Assembly (NCBI GenBank): GCA_035946575.1
Contig: DASYZG010000080.1
Location: forward strand, 1-64,000
DNA length: 64,000 nt
DNA from: Gp13-AA77 sp035946575
Lineage (GTDB): Bacteria; Acidobacteriota; Terriglobia; UBA7540
Reading direction: 5' to 3'
The notes under the pieces are model-generated. The model was given only the letters and a program-made list of their open reading frames with translations, was not told the origin of the DNA and made no database searches. Position numbers and translations under genes: made by a program. Below, in pieces: positions 51,746-60,626 of the stretch (its first letter is position 1; each line of letters opens with the position of its first letter).

Positions 51746-53791
51746 TCAGTCACCAACTCCTTCAATCTTGGAATACCGCAACTGCTCCTCGGCGAAATCC
51801 CGCGGATAACTGATGGTCACCGTGTCAGGCTGCCCCCCGCTTCCTTGATGCAGTTCCAGCTCAGGATTGATTCCCACCCAGTACGTGGGCAGGCCCAGCG
51901 CCTTGTAGCGCGCCACCACCTGGTCGCGCCAAGCCGTGTTGAAGTGAATGCCGTACTGCGTGATCAGCGCCTTGGCCGCGTCGTAATCGCCTTCGGCCTT
52001 GATTCGCATCAACTCGGCCAGCAGCATGCCGACGCCCTCGCGCATCTTCGAATAATTCGTCACCACCATGTAGACCTTGCCGTCGCGCGTGACCGGTTGG
52101 ATGGCGCCGGTCTTGTCGCGGATGTAGTTCACGATCAACTGGGTGCCGCGGCGGTGATCCTCTTCGATCGTGTCGCCGGTGGGGACCTCGCGAAGCTGCA
52201 CCAGCGCGGCGCGCGCTTCGCCGTCGTAGGCCGTGCGGGCCACGTCGTAATTCGGCATCACGCCCATCTCGATCAGCTTCGGATCGAAGAAGTTCCAGAG
52301 CGCCATCAGGTCAGCGCGTGTCTCTTCGAGTGTGGACCAGTATTCCTTGAGATACGACGCCGGCTCCGCCGTCAGCCTGGGGTCCATCCGCCCCGACCCG
52401 TGCCCGATCACCTCATGCATGGCGGTGAAGAGATTCTCGGCAAGATCGCCGTACTTCTGGGCGCGATCGATTTCCGCTTGCGAGTTCGCAAACTCTTCCG
52501 CGACCTTGGTGCCTGTGGCGCTGTTGAGCGCGCGAATGGAACCGGTGAAGATGAAGCTCTTTGAGCCGTACTTCTCGTGGATTTCGTCCTCGTTGGGCAG
52601 ATTGTCGCCGATGGTGGTCACGTCGAAGTCGCCGGCCTCAATCAGCGTCTCATCGGCATTCACGATCGGTGGATTCGGGTGCGGATTCTTGTATTTCGCG
52701 TCCCAGGGCGCCTTCTGCTCGAAGTAGCCGGCGTTGGCGGCGAAACCGGTCATCATCTTGTTCATCGGCTCATCGACGACGGTTACGAAGCCCTGGATCG
52801 CGCCCTTCTGGCCGCGCGGGTCTTTGTACACCTCCACAAAGCCGTTTGAGAAATCGGGATTGGTCCGGTCCTGCACCCAATCGATTCCGCACTGGATCCA
52901 GTCGGCGCGCGCGCCGGTCTGGTAATAGCGGATCAGGTCGTTGATCACCTTCTTCTGCGATTCGGGCGCGTAAGGCAGGGCGTGCTGCAAATCGTCAACG
53001 GCCTGCCGGAGCTCGCGCGCGTAGCGTCCCGGCGGAACGCTGCCGTCCGGGGTTCCCGCGCGGTACACCTCCTCGACCAGTTTCCCGTTGCCCTTCACCA
53101 GGCGCGAGTTGAGCGCGTAATGTCCGGTAAATCCCACGAGATCCTTGAGCGTCACGCCCGAATAGTAGTTGTTGCCGCTCGCCTGGAGCGGGTCCTCGCC
53201 GTTCGGCGGATTCTTGAATGTCAGCATCGGGTGAAAATTGGGATCGAAAATCGGCTTCTGCAGTTCCTGCAGGAGGGAATCGAGCGTTTCCGGCGAAGGC
53301 GCATCACCGCCGATCGCCGCGCCGTTCTTCAAGGCCTGCTGCGCCGCCGATCTCAACTCCTCGGGCGTGAACTCCGGCAGGAACTTGCGCGACGTGAACG
53401 AGTTGTGGTCCCCGTGATTGCCCCAGAAGAGCATCGCGTAGTCCGTGATCTTCTTGAGCACGCCGGGATCAATGCCATCCGGGTGCGTGATGATGCCTTC
53501 CAGCAGGTGTTTGACCGGGAGGCCGTAGGTGGAATTCTGGTCGTAGGCAATCGGATTAACGGCGATTGCCGCCATCGAGAGCCAGTAGGCATCGAGCTTC
53601 TGCTCGGGCGAAAAATCGTTGAAGCTGTCAGCGTAGACTTGGATAAATCCCGTGTCGCCGACGCGCGTCACCAGGCTCGGCGGCTGGCCGGTCTCCACCC
53701 TCGCCTGCGCCAAAGCTGCCGAAGGCCACAGGCACAGCGTGACGAGCACCTGTGCCGGGCTCAGCATCATGACAACTTTTGTTCGAAACAT
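51746..53791 (-). CDS. Exported dipeptidyl-peptidase III-like metallopeptidase (M49)
   Basis: This encodes 681 residues. A signal peptide follows MFRTKVVMMLSPAQVLVTLC, ending ALAQA; a few in-frame codons upstream are possible. The zinc motif is TAMHEVIGHGSGRM, an HExxGH site, with the second motif EETRADLMALWNF about 50 residues later, as in M49 peptidases. It would remove dipeptides from oligopeptides in the periplasm, unlike most bacterial M49 members, which are cytosolic. It is transcribed alone between two inverted repeats. Confidence 0.88.
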   Translation of the reverse strand: MFRTKVVMMLSPAQVLVTLCLWPSAALAQARVETGQPPSLVTRVGDTGFIQVYADSFNDFSPEQKLDAYWLSMAAIAVNPIAYDQNSTYGLPVKHLLEGIITHPDGIDPGVLKKITDYAMLFWGNHGDHNSFTSRKFLPEFTPEELRSAAQQALKNGAAIGGDAPSPETLDSLLQELQKPIFDPNFHPMLTFKNPPNGEDPLQASGNNYYSGVTLKDLVGFTGHYALNSRLVKGNGKLVEEVYRAGTPDGSVPPGRYARELRQAVDDLQHALPYAPESQKKVINDLIRYYQTGARADWIQCGIDWVQDRTNPDFSNGFVEVYKDPRGQKGAIQGFVTVVDEPMNKMMTGFAANAGYFEQKAPWDAKYKNPHPNPPIVNADETLIEAGDFDVTTIGDNLPNEDEIHEKYGSKSFIFTGSIRALNSATGTKVAEEFANSQAEIDRAQKYGDLAENLFTAMHEVIGHGSGRMDPRLTAEPASYLKEYWSTLEETRADLMALWNFFDPKLIEMGVMPNYDVARTAYDGEARAALVQLREVPTGDTIEEDHRRGTQLIVNYIRDKTGAIQPVTRDGKVYMVVTNYSKMREGVGMLLAELMRIKAEGDYDAAKALITQYGIHFNTAWRDQVVARYKALGLPTYWVGINPELELHQGSGGQPDTVTISYPRDFAEEQLRYSKIEGVGD

Positions 53792-53838
53792 TGCACTCAC
53801 CCCCGTACCCGGCCCTGACACCTGACACCTAGTCTAGC

Positions 53839-53975
53839 TAGTCTAGCAGGCTGCTGAAAAACACGGTTTGAGGAGCGTAGCGGCGAGTTTACCTCGCCAT
53901 AAGTCCAACTCTCTCAATACACGCGTGGCGGCCTGAAGCCGCCGCTACACGCTTTTTCAGCAGCCTGCTAGACTA
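53839..53975. repeat. Inverted repeat with 23-base perfect arms
   Basis: TAGTCTAGCAGGCTGCTG plus AAAAA at 53839-53861 is the exact complement of 53953-53975. Inside are GTAGCGGCG and CGCCGCTAC words like those in the 15.4 kb repeat. The right arm includes the toxin stop codon (53973-53975). Confidence 0.9.
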
Positions 53976-54215
53976 GACACGCGGCGCCACATCCACCACC
54001 GTGACGCTTCCCGCAGTCCTGTCGACGGTGTAGATCAGGCGATGCTTGCCCACGTGGAGCCGCCAGCCCTCCTTGCCCTCGATCTTCTCAGCTCCGGGCG
54101 GAAGCGGATCGGCGCCCAGGGCGCGGATTGTGTCTCTCATCTCGAGATAGCTCTCAGGCGGGAGCGCCGCGAGCTGCCGCGCTGCGGGCCGAAGAATCAG
54201 CAGGTTGTAACTCAC
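53973..54215 (-). CDS. RelE/ParE-like toxin
   Basis: This encodes 80 residues. ILRPAARQLAALPPESYLEM, GWRLHVGKHRLIYTVD and TVVDVAPRV match the ParE/RelE fold with basic residues near the C-terminus. The start overlaps the antitoxin stop by four bases. It would act as an mRNA-cutting or gyrase-inhibiting toxin. Its stop codon lies within an inverted-repeat arm, so the end of the protein may have been set by an element insertion. Confidence 0.85.
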   Translation of the reverse strand: MSYNLLILRPAARQLAALPPESYLEMRDTIRALGADPLPPGAEKIEGKEGWRLHVGKHRLIYTVDRTAGSVTVVDVAPRV

Positions 54216-54415
54216 GGACGTCCGCGCTCGATCTCGGCGACGACTTGCTCGAAAGGCAGGGCATCGCCCCCCAGCTCCATGGCCGCGTCATAAGCGCGCG
54301 CGGACCCTTCAGCTTCCAACTCCGCCAGCAGATCGCCGCACTCGGTGAAGTCAAGATGCACGCCGGCGGGCCGGCCGTCTTTGTCAAACACGACGCGTTC
54401 GCGAATTTTGGCCAT
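54212..54415 (-). CDS. Antitoxin of RelE-type pair
   Basis: This encodes 67 residues, directly upstream of the toxin with a four-base overlap. It is acidic overall with VVAEIERGRP at the end. A short N-terminal segment RERVVFDKDGRPAGVHLD may be a beta-strand dimer region, but no DNA-binding motif was recognised. The pairing with the toxin gives the assignment. The antitoxin would neutralise the toxin and repress the operon. Confidence 0.75.
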   Translation of the reverse strand: MAKIRERVVFDKDGRPAGVHLDFTECGDLLAELEAEGSARAYDAAMELGGDALPFEQVVAEIERGRP

Positions 54416-54474
54416 CGGGCTGCAGCCTTACGAGAAGTCTTCTCTTTGAGCGTAGTCGAGTGGCGGGTGGATTT

Positions 54475-54993
54475 TCAACCGGCGGGCTGATTGACCGGCA
54501 GTGGTTCCGGGACGGCAGCGCTTTCGGGCTCCGGCTCCGCCTGAATCGAATCGCCGACGCGGATCACGCCGCTCACCAGGACGGCAGCGCGCAACCCGCC
54601 GCGCCCGGCCAGGGCTGGACGCACCGTTTTTCCGGTGAGGCGCTCCAGATGCCCGCAGGGCTCGCACAAGCGGATTCCGAGTAGCGTCGCCTCGCCGATT
54701 CGGAATCGCCGGTTGACAAGATCGTTCAAGCGGAGGCCCCGTGTGGCGATATTCCGGCGGGCTTCGCGGGCCTCAAGGTTAATGCTCTCGCCCGACGCCA
54801 GCGCCTCCAGCGATTCCATTTCGATGAGAGTGACCTCACGGTCGGCGACAGGCTTCCAGAAGGTTCCTTTTCCAGACCAGTACCGGTCGCCGGTAAGACC
54901 GCGGCCCTGCTCCGCCCTGACCTCGGGCACCGAGTCGAGCGGCGCGGTCGCTCCCGAGCCGATGAAGATTCCTTCCACCCGCCCCTGAGCCAT
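54475..54993 (-). CDS. MOSC-domain protein
   Basis: This encodes 172 residues, ATG six bases after GGAG. GRGLTGDRYWSGKGTF and LCEPCGHLERLTGK are found in MOSC domains; the Cys of CEPC is the candidate molybdenum-cofactor or sulfur-carrying residue. The protein probably carries or transfers sulfur in the cytosol. No molybdenum enzyme gene is close, so its partner is unknown. It lies alone between the toxin operon and the sigma-factor operon. Confidence 0.85.
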   Translation of the reverse strand: MAQGRVEGIFIGSGATAPLDSVPEVRAEQGRGLTGDRYWSGKGTFWKPVADREVTLIEMESLEALASGESINLEAREARRNIATRGLRLNDLVNRRFRIGEATLLGIRLCEPCGHLERLTGKTVRPALAGRGGLRAAVLVSGVIRVGDSIQAEPEPESAAVPEPLPVNQPAG

Positions 54994-55117
54994 GACTATC
55001 TCCGCGCTTCGTGCGTTCGTTGGTCAAGCTCGAACGATACCGCCGGCAGACGCCGGATGTCAACCAGGCGTTCGAAGTTGTCTAGCCTAGACGACCAAGG
55101 TACTGAAAGACTGAATC

Positions 55118-55284
55118 ATGTCGTTCCGGGCGCCGTGAGGAATCTCGTCTTAAAAATGGATGGTTGGTGAGATTCCTGGCTCGGAGCGCGCCCAAACCCC
55201 TCTGTGCCCCTTGTGGTCCTCCGTGCTCTCTGCGTTGAAAGCTCTTAACACCGAGGCCGCAGAGGATTCGCAGAGTGCACAGAG
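55118..55284. repeat. Two adjacent worn inverted repeats
   Basis: 55118-55190 is a degenerate relative of the 44.3 kb element (GTGAGGAATCTCG ... GAGATTCCTGGCTCGG). 55197-55284 is a second palindrome with arms CCTCTGTGCC and TGCACAGAG. No coding sequence is supported between the MOSC and zinc-ribbon genes. Confidence 0.6.
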
Positions 55285-55334
55285 ACCCCGACGCGCTCAG
55301 AATGACACGAGTCCAGGGCGCATCTCTCGCCCTG

Positions 55335-55952
55335 CTAGACTGCGCCCGCGGACTCCGCCGGCCGGGCTGACGCCGGGGGCGGCGCCACGGCTTCGAGCGT
55401 CAGGCCGCAATGCGGGCAGAAGCGGTCGCCGGGACGGATCTCGCGGCGGCAGTTGGGGCAATTCGGGCGCAGATTGCACTGGCAGCTTGGGCAGAAGTTG
55501 AATTGCGCGTTCACCAGGTGGCCGCAGCCCGGACACTCGAACGGTAGGGGTTCGCGCATCACGAAGTAGAGGATCACCCCGACCAGGTAGGGCACAAAGA
55601 CCGCGATCACAGTCCACAACCAGGGACTCATTCCCCGGCGCCTGGCATCCCGATTGATGTAGCCGATCAGCAGGATGAAGGCAGCCGCGAAGATCGCCAT
55701 GCCGGTCACGAGTCCGAACATTGCCAGCAACTGCAGCAGCGCCGGTTTTGCCACCAGCGGATCGGGCAGGACGTTCGGTATCGCGCGGGTAACGTACACC
55801 ACGATCGCAAGGGCCAGGCCATAGAAAGCTATGACCAGGGTCACCAGCCACTGCGGAATCACGCGGAACTCCGAGGCGAACGTGGGTCTTTCATTCGCCC
55901 GCTGCCGCCAGTTGTCCTTTATCCGTCCGAAAAACTGATCGCTGCCTGACAT
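55335..55952 (-). CDS. Membrane protein with double zinc-ribbon
   Basis: This encodes 205 residues, ATG five bases after GGAGGT. Three or four membrane helices lie in residues 30-130. The C-terminal part has two zinc ribbons: FECPGCGHLV and FCPSCQCNLR, and NCPNCRREI with RFCPHCG, so eight cysteines. The tail is Ala/Pro-rich. It is the third gene of the sigma/anti-sigma operon, 18 bases after the anti-sigma gene. It may sense or pass a signal at the membrane. Confidence 0.82.
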   Translation of the reverse strand: MSGSDQFFGRIKDNWRQRANERPTFASEFRVIPQWLVTLVIAFYGLALAIVVYVTRAIPNVLPDPLVAKPALLQLLAMFGLVTGMAIFAAAFILLIGYINRDARRRGMSPWLWTVIAVFVPYLVGVILYFVMREPLPFECPGCGHLVNAQFNFCPSCQCNLRPNCPNCRREIRPGDRFCPHCGLTLEAVAPPPASARPAESAGAV

Positions 55953-55970
55953 CTCACACCTCCCGGCTCA

Positions 55971-56504
55971 TCACCGGCCTTCCCACCTCGATCCGAAGGC
56001 CGGCGATTCGCCCTCCCAGCGGCGGCGCTGCCACAAGATCACCGGGCCCATCACCGTCAACGGAACGAACCACCAGGTTACAAATCCCAGCACCCATACC
56101 ACCCGCGGCAGGTCCAGCGTGGCGCCAAGCCAGGCGCACGCCTTCCACACCAACGGCGCGCTGGCTACTCCGAATACCCACGACAACGTGCAGCCGATCG
56201 CCAGAGCCACGTTGCGCGCATGCTGCGCGCGTAGCTCCTCCGCCCGCCGGCGGACGATCAACTGCGCCGATACCGCAAGATCGCGGGGCACCGGTACCGG
56301 GGAAGTCCTCAGGATCTTGAGCGCCGCCTCAGTCGCGGACGCCCGGCTCGCGCAGGCCTCACAGGCCGCCAGATGATCTTCAAGCCAGCGCTGATCCACG
56401 GGCGAGATTCCTTCCACGCGTTCCATGTCGATCAGGCGTCGCGCACGCTGGTGCACTTCGCCGCCCGGGGCGCCGGTACTTTCGCTATTCCCGTTACGCT
56501 TCAT
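55971..56504 (-). CDS. Zinc-containing anti-sigma factor
   Basis: This encodes 177 residues. The N-terminal ZAS motif is in EDHLAACEACASRASATEAAL (His-x3-Cys-x2-Cys, about 47-54). Two membrane helices (about 100-125 and 140-165) anchor it. It would hold the sigma factor encoded directly upstream until a signal is sensed. The start overlaps the sigma stop by four bases, giving matched amounts of the pair. Confidence 0.88.
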   Translation of the reverse strand: MKRNGNSESTGAPGGEVHQRARRLIDMERVEGISPVDQRWLEDHLAACEACASRASATEAALKILRTSPVPVPRDLAVSAQLIVRRRAEELRAQHARNVALAIGCTLSWVFGVASAPLVWKACAWLGATLDLPRVVWVLGFVTWWFVPLTVMGPVILWQRRRWEGESPAFGSRWEGR

Positions 56505-57100
56505 GACTCCTGTGCCTCCAACAATTCGCGGGCGGCATTGAGGCCGCGATAAAGCCGCGACTTGACCGTGGAGAGGGGCGCCTTCACAACGGCCGCGATT
56601 TCTTCGAGCGACAATTCCTCCTGGAACCGGAGCAGCAGCACTTCGCGGTAGACCGGCAGAAGCTGCGTAAGCGCCGCGCCCAGCTTCTCGGTTTGCTCAA
56701 GCCCGGCGAATTGCGCGAGCGGCGAGACGGCGTCCGGCGCCGGAGGCTCCCACGCTCGGCCCCCTTCGCCGGGCTCCAGCATCTCGTCGAGACTGGCCAT
56801 CTGCTTGCGGCGCCCTAGATCGATGACCAGATGCCGGGCGATCGAGAACAGCCACGCCTCGAAGCGCGTGACGCCGTCGTACTGATGACCGCGCGCGAGC
56901 ACCCTGAGCCAGGTCTCCTGGAAGAGTTCGCGTGCCGTGTCAGGACTGCCGGTCAGATAGAGCAGGTAGCGGTACAGCCGGTACTCGTACTGCGCGATCA
57001 GGCTGTCGAGCAGCTCCGGGTCGCGCCGGCGCAGGCCGCGCGCCACTGCCCTGGTCTCGGGTTCCATCGCGAGTGCGTAGAGATGAATCGCGCTGCCCAT
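56501..57100 (-). CDS. ECF RNA polymerase sigma factor
   Basis: This encodes 199 residues from the ATG at 57100, five bases after GGAG; a longer open frame would translate a repeat. Region 2 (ELFQETWLRVLARGHQYDG) and region 4 (LSLEEIAAVVKAPLSTVKSR) are typical of extracytoplasmic-function sigma factors, joined by an acidic/Pro linker. It is the first gene of a sigma/anti-sigma/zinc-ribbon operon and probably autoregulated. The signal is unknown. Confidence 0.93.
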   Translation of the reverse strand: MGSAIHLYALAMEPETRAVARGLRRRDPELLDSLIAQYEYRLYRYLLYLTGSPDTARELFQETWLRVLARGHQYDGVTRFEAWLFSIARHLVIDLGRRKQMASLDEMLEPGEGGRAWEPPAPDAVSPLAQFAGLEQTEKLGAALTQLLPVYREVLLLRFQEELSLEEIAAVVKAPLSTVKSRLYRGLNAARELLEAQES

Positions 57101-57141
57101 TCTACTCCGGTATACGCGCCGGGCCCCCGAAAAGACTCCGC

Positions 57142-57235
57142 CTGGGATCGCGGGCATCCCTGCCCGCCTCGACTCGCGGACATAGGGCCGACCCTTAGGT
57201 CGGCGGCCGGAGCAAGCCCCAGCCCTGCACGACGT
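57142..57235. repeat. REP-like elements upstream of the sigma gene
   Basis: GCGGGCATCCCTGCCCGCC at 57142-57160 and GGCCGGAGCAAGCCCCAGCC near 57210-57229 are members of two short palindromic families also seen at 32231 and 51578/51636. They lie between the divergent sigma and BNR genes. Confidence 0.6.
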
Positions 57236-57284
57236 AGTCCAGGTTTGATAAAGTGGCGACTTGGCAGAAAACTCTGGAGGAACA

Positions 57285-58664
57285 ATGACTGGATTCACAC
57301 GCGCGTGTGCTCAGAGGATGCCGGCCGTATTCCTGGTATCGATTCTGACTCTGGCGAGTATCGCCGGGGTAACGAATGCGCAGGAAACGAACGCGCAGGA
57401 GCTGAAGCTGGCGCCCGGCGCCGAAGTGCAGAACATCACGCCCAAGCCCGGATACTTTACCGAGCCGGGCGTGGCCATCAATCCGGCCAATCCGCAGCAG
57501 GTGCTGGTGGCGTATCAGGACAATGCGCACGTGGCCTATTCCTTCGACGCCGGCAAGACCTTTACCGTTGCCGACAATACCCCTTCCAAGGACTACCGGG
57601 TCTCCGGCGACGTTTCCATCACCTACGACAAGCAGGGCCACGCCTTCCTCTGCTACATCGCCTTCGACCGCCTGGGCACCACCAACTACTGGGCGCACGG
57701 CGCCACGCGGAATGGAATCTTTGTCCGGCGCTCGCTCGACGGCGGCAAGACCTGGGAGGACAACGAGTATGTCGTGGCCGCCCAGAAGACCGAGCCCGGC
57801 ATTCCCTTCGAGGACAAGCCGTATATCGTGGCGGACAACACCGACTCGCGCTACGCCGGCACGCTCTACGTGGGCTGGACCCGCTGGACGCTCGCCGATT
57901 CCCAGATTCTGCTCTCGCGCTCGACGGACGACGGCAAGACCTGGTCGGAGCCCGTCGAAATCGACACCCAGCGTGGCCTGCCGCGCGACGACAACGGCGC
58001 CAATGAGGGATTCTCCGGCGTGGTCGGCCCTGACGGCACGCTATACGTGGTCTGGGACGACGGCAACCACGTGGTGTTCACCTGTTCGAAGGACGGCGGC
58101 CAGACGTTCAAGAAGACCCGCAACGTGATCGACAACGCGCCCATCATGTTCGACGTGGAAGGCACAATGCGTTCGAACGGCTTCCCGGTGATCGACATGG
58201 ACCGCAAGAGCGGACGTCTCTACGTGGTCTGGAGCGATTACCGCAACGGCGGGGTGGACGTCTTCTGCTCCACCTCGGCCAATCGGGGCAAAAGCTGGAC
58301 GCCTGCAGTGCGCATCAACTCTGACCCCATTCACGACGGCGCCGATCATTTCTTCCAGTGGCTGGCCGTCGATCAGCAGACGGGCGCGGCCAACGTGGTC
58401 TTTTATGATCGCCGCCAGGACCCGCGCGATCGGAAGGCAATCGTGGCGCTGGCCCGGTCAACCGACGGCGGCCAAACATTCCAGAACTACGCCTGGACCA
58501 CCGATGCCTTCGATCCCAGCGGCGTTTTCATGGGGGATTACACCGGACTCGCCGCACTCGGCGGACGAGTCTACGGCGCCTGGACGGAGAAGCCGGAAGC
58601 GAGATCGCGCGGCACGGTGGTGCGGGTCGGGGTCGCGGATTTCGGCACGGTGGCAGCACCGTAG
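57285..58664 (+). CDS. Exported BNR-repeat (sialidase-like) protein
   Basis: This encodes 459 residues from ATG at 57285, five bases after GGAGG. The signal peptide ends near ITNAQ or VTNAQ (residue 32). Asp-box motifs are seen six times: SFDAGKTF, SLDGGKTW, STDDGKTW, SKDGGQTF, SANRGKSW and STDGGQTF, so it is a six-bladed propeller with conserved loop aspartates. Catalytic residues of true sialidases (Arg triad, Tyr/Glu) cannot be confirmed by eye. It may bind or cut glycans outside the cell. A fragment of its 3' end is duplicated at 60.75 kb. Confidence 0.88.
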   Translation: MTGFTRACAQRMPAVFLVSILTLASIAGVTNAQETNAQELKLAPGAEVQNITPKPGYFTEPGVAINPANPQQVLVAYQDNAHVAYSFDAGKTFTVADNTPSKDYRVSGDVSITYDKQGHAFLCYIAFDRLGTTNYWAHGATRNGIFVRRSLDGGKTWEDNEYVVAAQKTEPGIPFEDKPYIVADNTDSRYAGTLYVGWTRWTLADSQILLSRSTDDGKTWSEPVEIDTQRGLPRDDNGANEGFSGVVGPDGTLYVVWDDGNHVVFTCSKDGGQTFKKTRNVIDNAPIMFDVEGTMRSNGFPVIDMDRKSGRLYVVWSDYRNGGVDVFCSTSANRGKSWTPAVRINSDPIHDGADHFFQWLAVDQQTGAANVVFYDRRQDPRDRKAIVALARSTDGGQTFQNYAWTTDAFDPSGVFMGDYTGLAALGGRVYGAWTEKPEARSRGTVVRVGVADFGTVAAP

Positions 58665-59042
58665 TGTCGCTAGCTGGCAGTTGTAGCGGCGGTATCCTCA
58701 CCACCCACGTGTCCCTGTTTTTCCCAACCGGCGAGGAGGACATCGCCCCCAAATTTGCGAGCAGGCAGGCGCTGAACATACCGCACCGCTTTTGGGGTTG
58801 TCGTGGAGCAGAACGGGGAGAGTCTTCACGCATGCGCGTCAGCCTTTGCGGTCAAAGGACTTAAACGTGATTTGGTCTGCCTCATGTTGGCCACACGTTG
58901 AAGAGCCGGGACGCATCCGCTCTCCTGCCGCGTTCCTGTCAGACCCGCTCCAGCAAGGTGGCTTGGGACAGGCTGGCGCACACCTTCTTGCGTCATTCAA
59001 GAGTCCTGGAACATCGATGAAGGTGTGCGTCAGCCGCAGGCG
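58665..59042. other. Spacer with a GTAGCGGCGG word, no gene
   Basis: No convincing frame lies in these 378 bases. GTAGCGGCGGTAT at 58684-58696 resembles the REP-like words. The rest shows no clear pattern, though a run of short frames on both strands is present. Confidence 0.4.
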
Positions 59043-59261
59043 TCACCTCAAACGCCTTACCCAGCTCGTTACACCCACTCCTAGGAAGACCGCTGCGAGA
59101 GCCATGCCGACCCAGAAGCCTACTACGTTCGCAGGAACGAATCGAGTAGATTGGCCGAAGTACAGAGTAAGGCCCTGGTGAGAGGGCAACAGCCAGCGGA
59201 GCGTGATCGCCAGTAGAATGACGGCCGCCGCGACGCCAAACGGGAGCCATTTTCCGCTCAT
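59043..59261 (-). CDS. Small membrane protein of unknown function (islet gene 3)
   Basis: This encodes 72 residues from an ATG after GGGGG. Two hydrophobic stretches, FGVAAAVILLAITLRWLL and VVGFWVGMALAAVFLGVGVT, suggest a two-span inner-membrane protein. It follows the 236-residue exported gene by 13 bases and is the last of three genes with the same orientation. No family recognised. Its start and length are well supported by ribosome-binding and spacing. Confidence 0.7.
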   Translation of the reverse strand: MSGKWLPFGVAAAVILLAITLRWLLPSHQGLTLYFGQSTRFVPANVVGFWVGMALAAVFLGVGVTSWVRRLR

Positions 59262-59274
59262 GTTACGCCCCCAT

Positions 59275-59985
59275 TTAACTACAGTTCACCGCATAATTCG
59301 CGAGTTCTGCCTTCCCAACCGGGAAACATGTTACCGTTCCGAAGATTGTCACTTTGAGGCGGTAATCGTGCAAGTAATTGAGGCATTGGTTCTGAGTCGA
59401 GTCGACGTAGACTGGATTCCCAGCGGGGCATGTCGCCTCCGTATTTCCGTTCGGGCAGTATAGGTCGTAAATGCACTCTGAGCCTTCGTTGCCATTGTGT
59501 ATGTAATTTGTTACAGCAATGGCGAGGGATATGCCGCCGCCCGAAGCACTGTAGACGGCCCCACCCAGATAGCTGCACACAACCTCGGTGGAGTAGGTAA
59601 ACGTGTATTCCGTGCCGGGCGTGGCCGCTATCTGCTGGTTGTTCGTAATACTGAGCCAACTGTTCCACGCTGTCGCCCCGCCATACTCCCAACCCCCGAC
59701 GCTGCCGACCTGATTATACGCCTGCGGCGAGTGGGTGGTGGCATGGCACTCGTTAGCGAGGTACGCGGGTTGGGTGGGGCAGATGCCGTTTATAACTCCG
59801 CTGACCTGCACCGTGGTATAGATGTAGGTTCCGTCCGTGGTGTAGGTCGTGTAGGTGCTGTAGCCAGGCGACATCGTCGGGAACGTCACCTGTGCACAAC
59901 CCTCGACAGCGAAGCCGGGCCAGAGGAGAAGCACAAACATGGCTAGACCGACTGGGCGTAATGGTTCAGCTACACCGCGCTTCAT
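59275..59985 (-). CDS. Exported Cys-rich, Tyr/Thr/Asn-rich protein of unknown function (islet gene 2)
   Basis: This encodes 236 residues. A signal peptide (about 1-31; LAMFVLLLWPGFAVEGCAQ) is followed by a mature part rich in Tyr, Thr, Asn and Gly with about eight cysteines (GICPTQ, NECHATTH, VVCSYL, SECIYDLYCPNGN, ATCPAGN, NQCLNYL, VTCFPV, VNCS), fit for disulfides outside the cell. The composition is unlike its neighbours, and GC is lower. No family recognised. It overlaps the upstream gene by four bases and precedes the small membrane gene. Confidence 0.75.
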   Translation of the reverse strand: MKRGVAEPLRPVGLAMFVLLLWPGFAVEGCAQVTFPTMSPGYSTYTTYTTDGTYIYTTVQVSGVINGICPTQPAYLANECHATTHSPQAYNQVGSVGGWEYGGATAWNSWLSITNNQQIAATPGTEYTFTYSTEVVCSYLGGAVYSASGGGISLAIAVTNYIHNGNEGSECIYDLYCPNGNTEATCPAGNPVYVDSTQNQCLNYLHDYRLKVTIFGTVTCFPVGKAELANYAVNCS

Positions 59986-60557
59986 TGGGCCTCCTTCGCG
60001 ATCCTCATATTCCTCTTTTCGCTTTGGACGTGGGTTTCGAACCGCTTGGCCGCCTCGGGGCTCATGGCGGCTTCCAGTTGCTCCTTCGTCGATCCCACAA
60101 GTTGGTTCAGCTGCGACACGAATCCTTTCAGGTCCGGGCCCGTGCCCGCCGCGTTGGCTGCCTCAACAGATTCGTTGTAATGAGCCACCAAGTCATCGTA
60201 TTGGGACTTGAAGTTCGCCAACACCGTCTCAGCGGGTTGCACGTCCTGCTCCCTGAGGCCAGCAGTCCTGAGGAAAGCGCGCTGCCGAGCCCTCTGGCTA
60301 TCGCTGGCATTCGGCGGCTCGGCGACCGTGAGGAAGAAGAGTCGGTATGCAATGGTGTCGGGAATGAGCTCCGGATGCCTCGCACCGTCAATCACGTCGC
60401 GAGGATAAACTGCCACCTCGGGTGGCGGTAAGGGCTGGGCCTGACACGCGCCTCCGTCCGCTTGCTGGGTCGAGGCCGACGGTTTCTTTGCGGCCCACAC
60501 CCAAGCGCCCATCACGAACAGGACCAATGCGGCGCCGAGCGAAAACTGACGTTTCAT
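59982..60557 (-). CDS. Exported helical protein of unknown function (islet gene 1)
   Basis: This encodes 191 residues, first of the islet, ATG eight bases after GGAGG. A signal peptide (MKRQFSLGAALVLFVMGAWVWA) is followed by a helix-rich domain: YRLFFLTVAEPPNASDSQRA, AETVLANFKSQYDDLVAHYN and LNQLVGSTKEQLEAAMSPEA. It may be periplasmic or lie on the surface; no family is recognised. It is coupled to the Cys-rich gene by a four-base overlap. Confidence 0.75.
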   Translation of the reverse strand: MKRQFSLGAALVLFVMGAWVWAAKKPSASTQQADGGACQAQPLPPPEVAVYPRDVIDGARHPELIPDTIAYRLFFLTVAEPPNASDSQRARQRAFLRTAGLREQDVQPAETVLANFKSQYDDLVAHYNESVEAANAAGTGPDLKGFVSQLNQLVGSTKEQLEAAMSPEAAKRFETHVQSEKRNMRIAKEAQ

Positions 60558-60626
60558 GCGACACGCCTCCTTACTCTTAGGAGTGAATTCACGTTTGACC
60601 GGATACTGGCGCTACTCTGACAGCCC

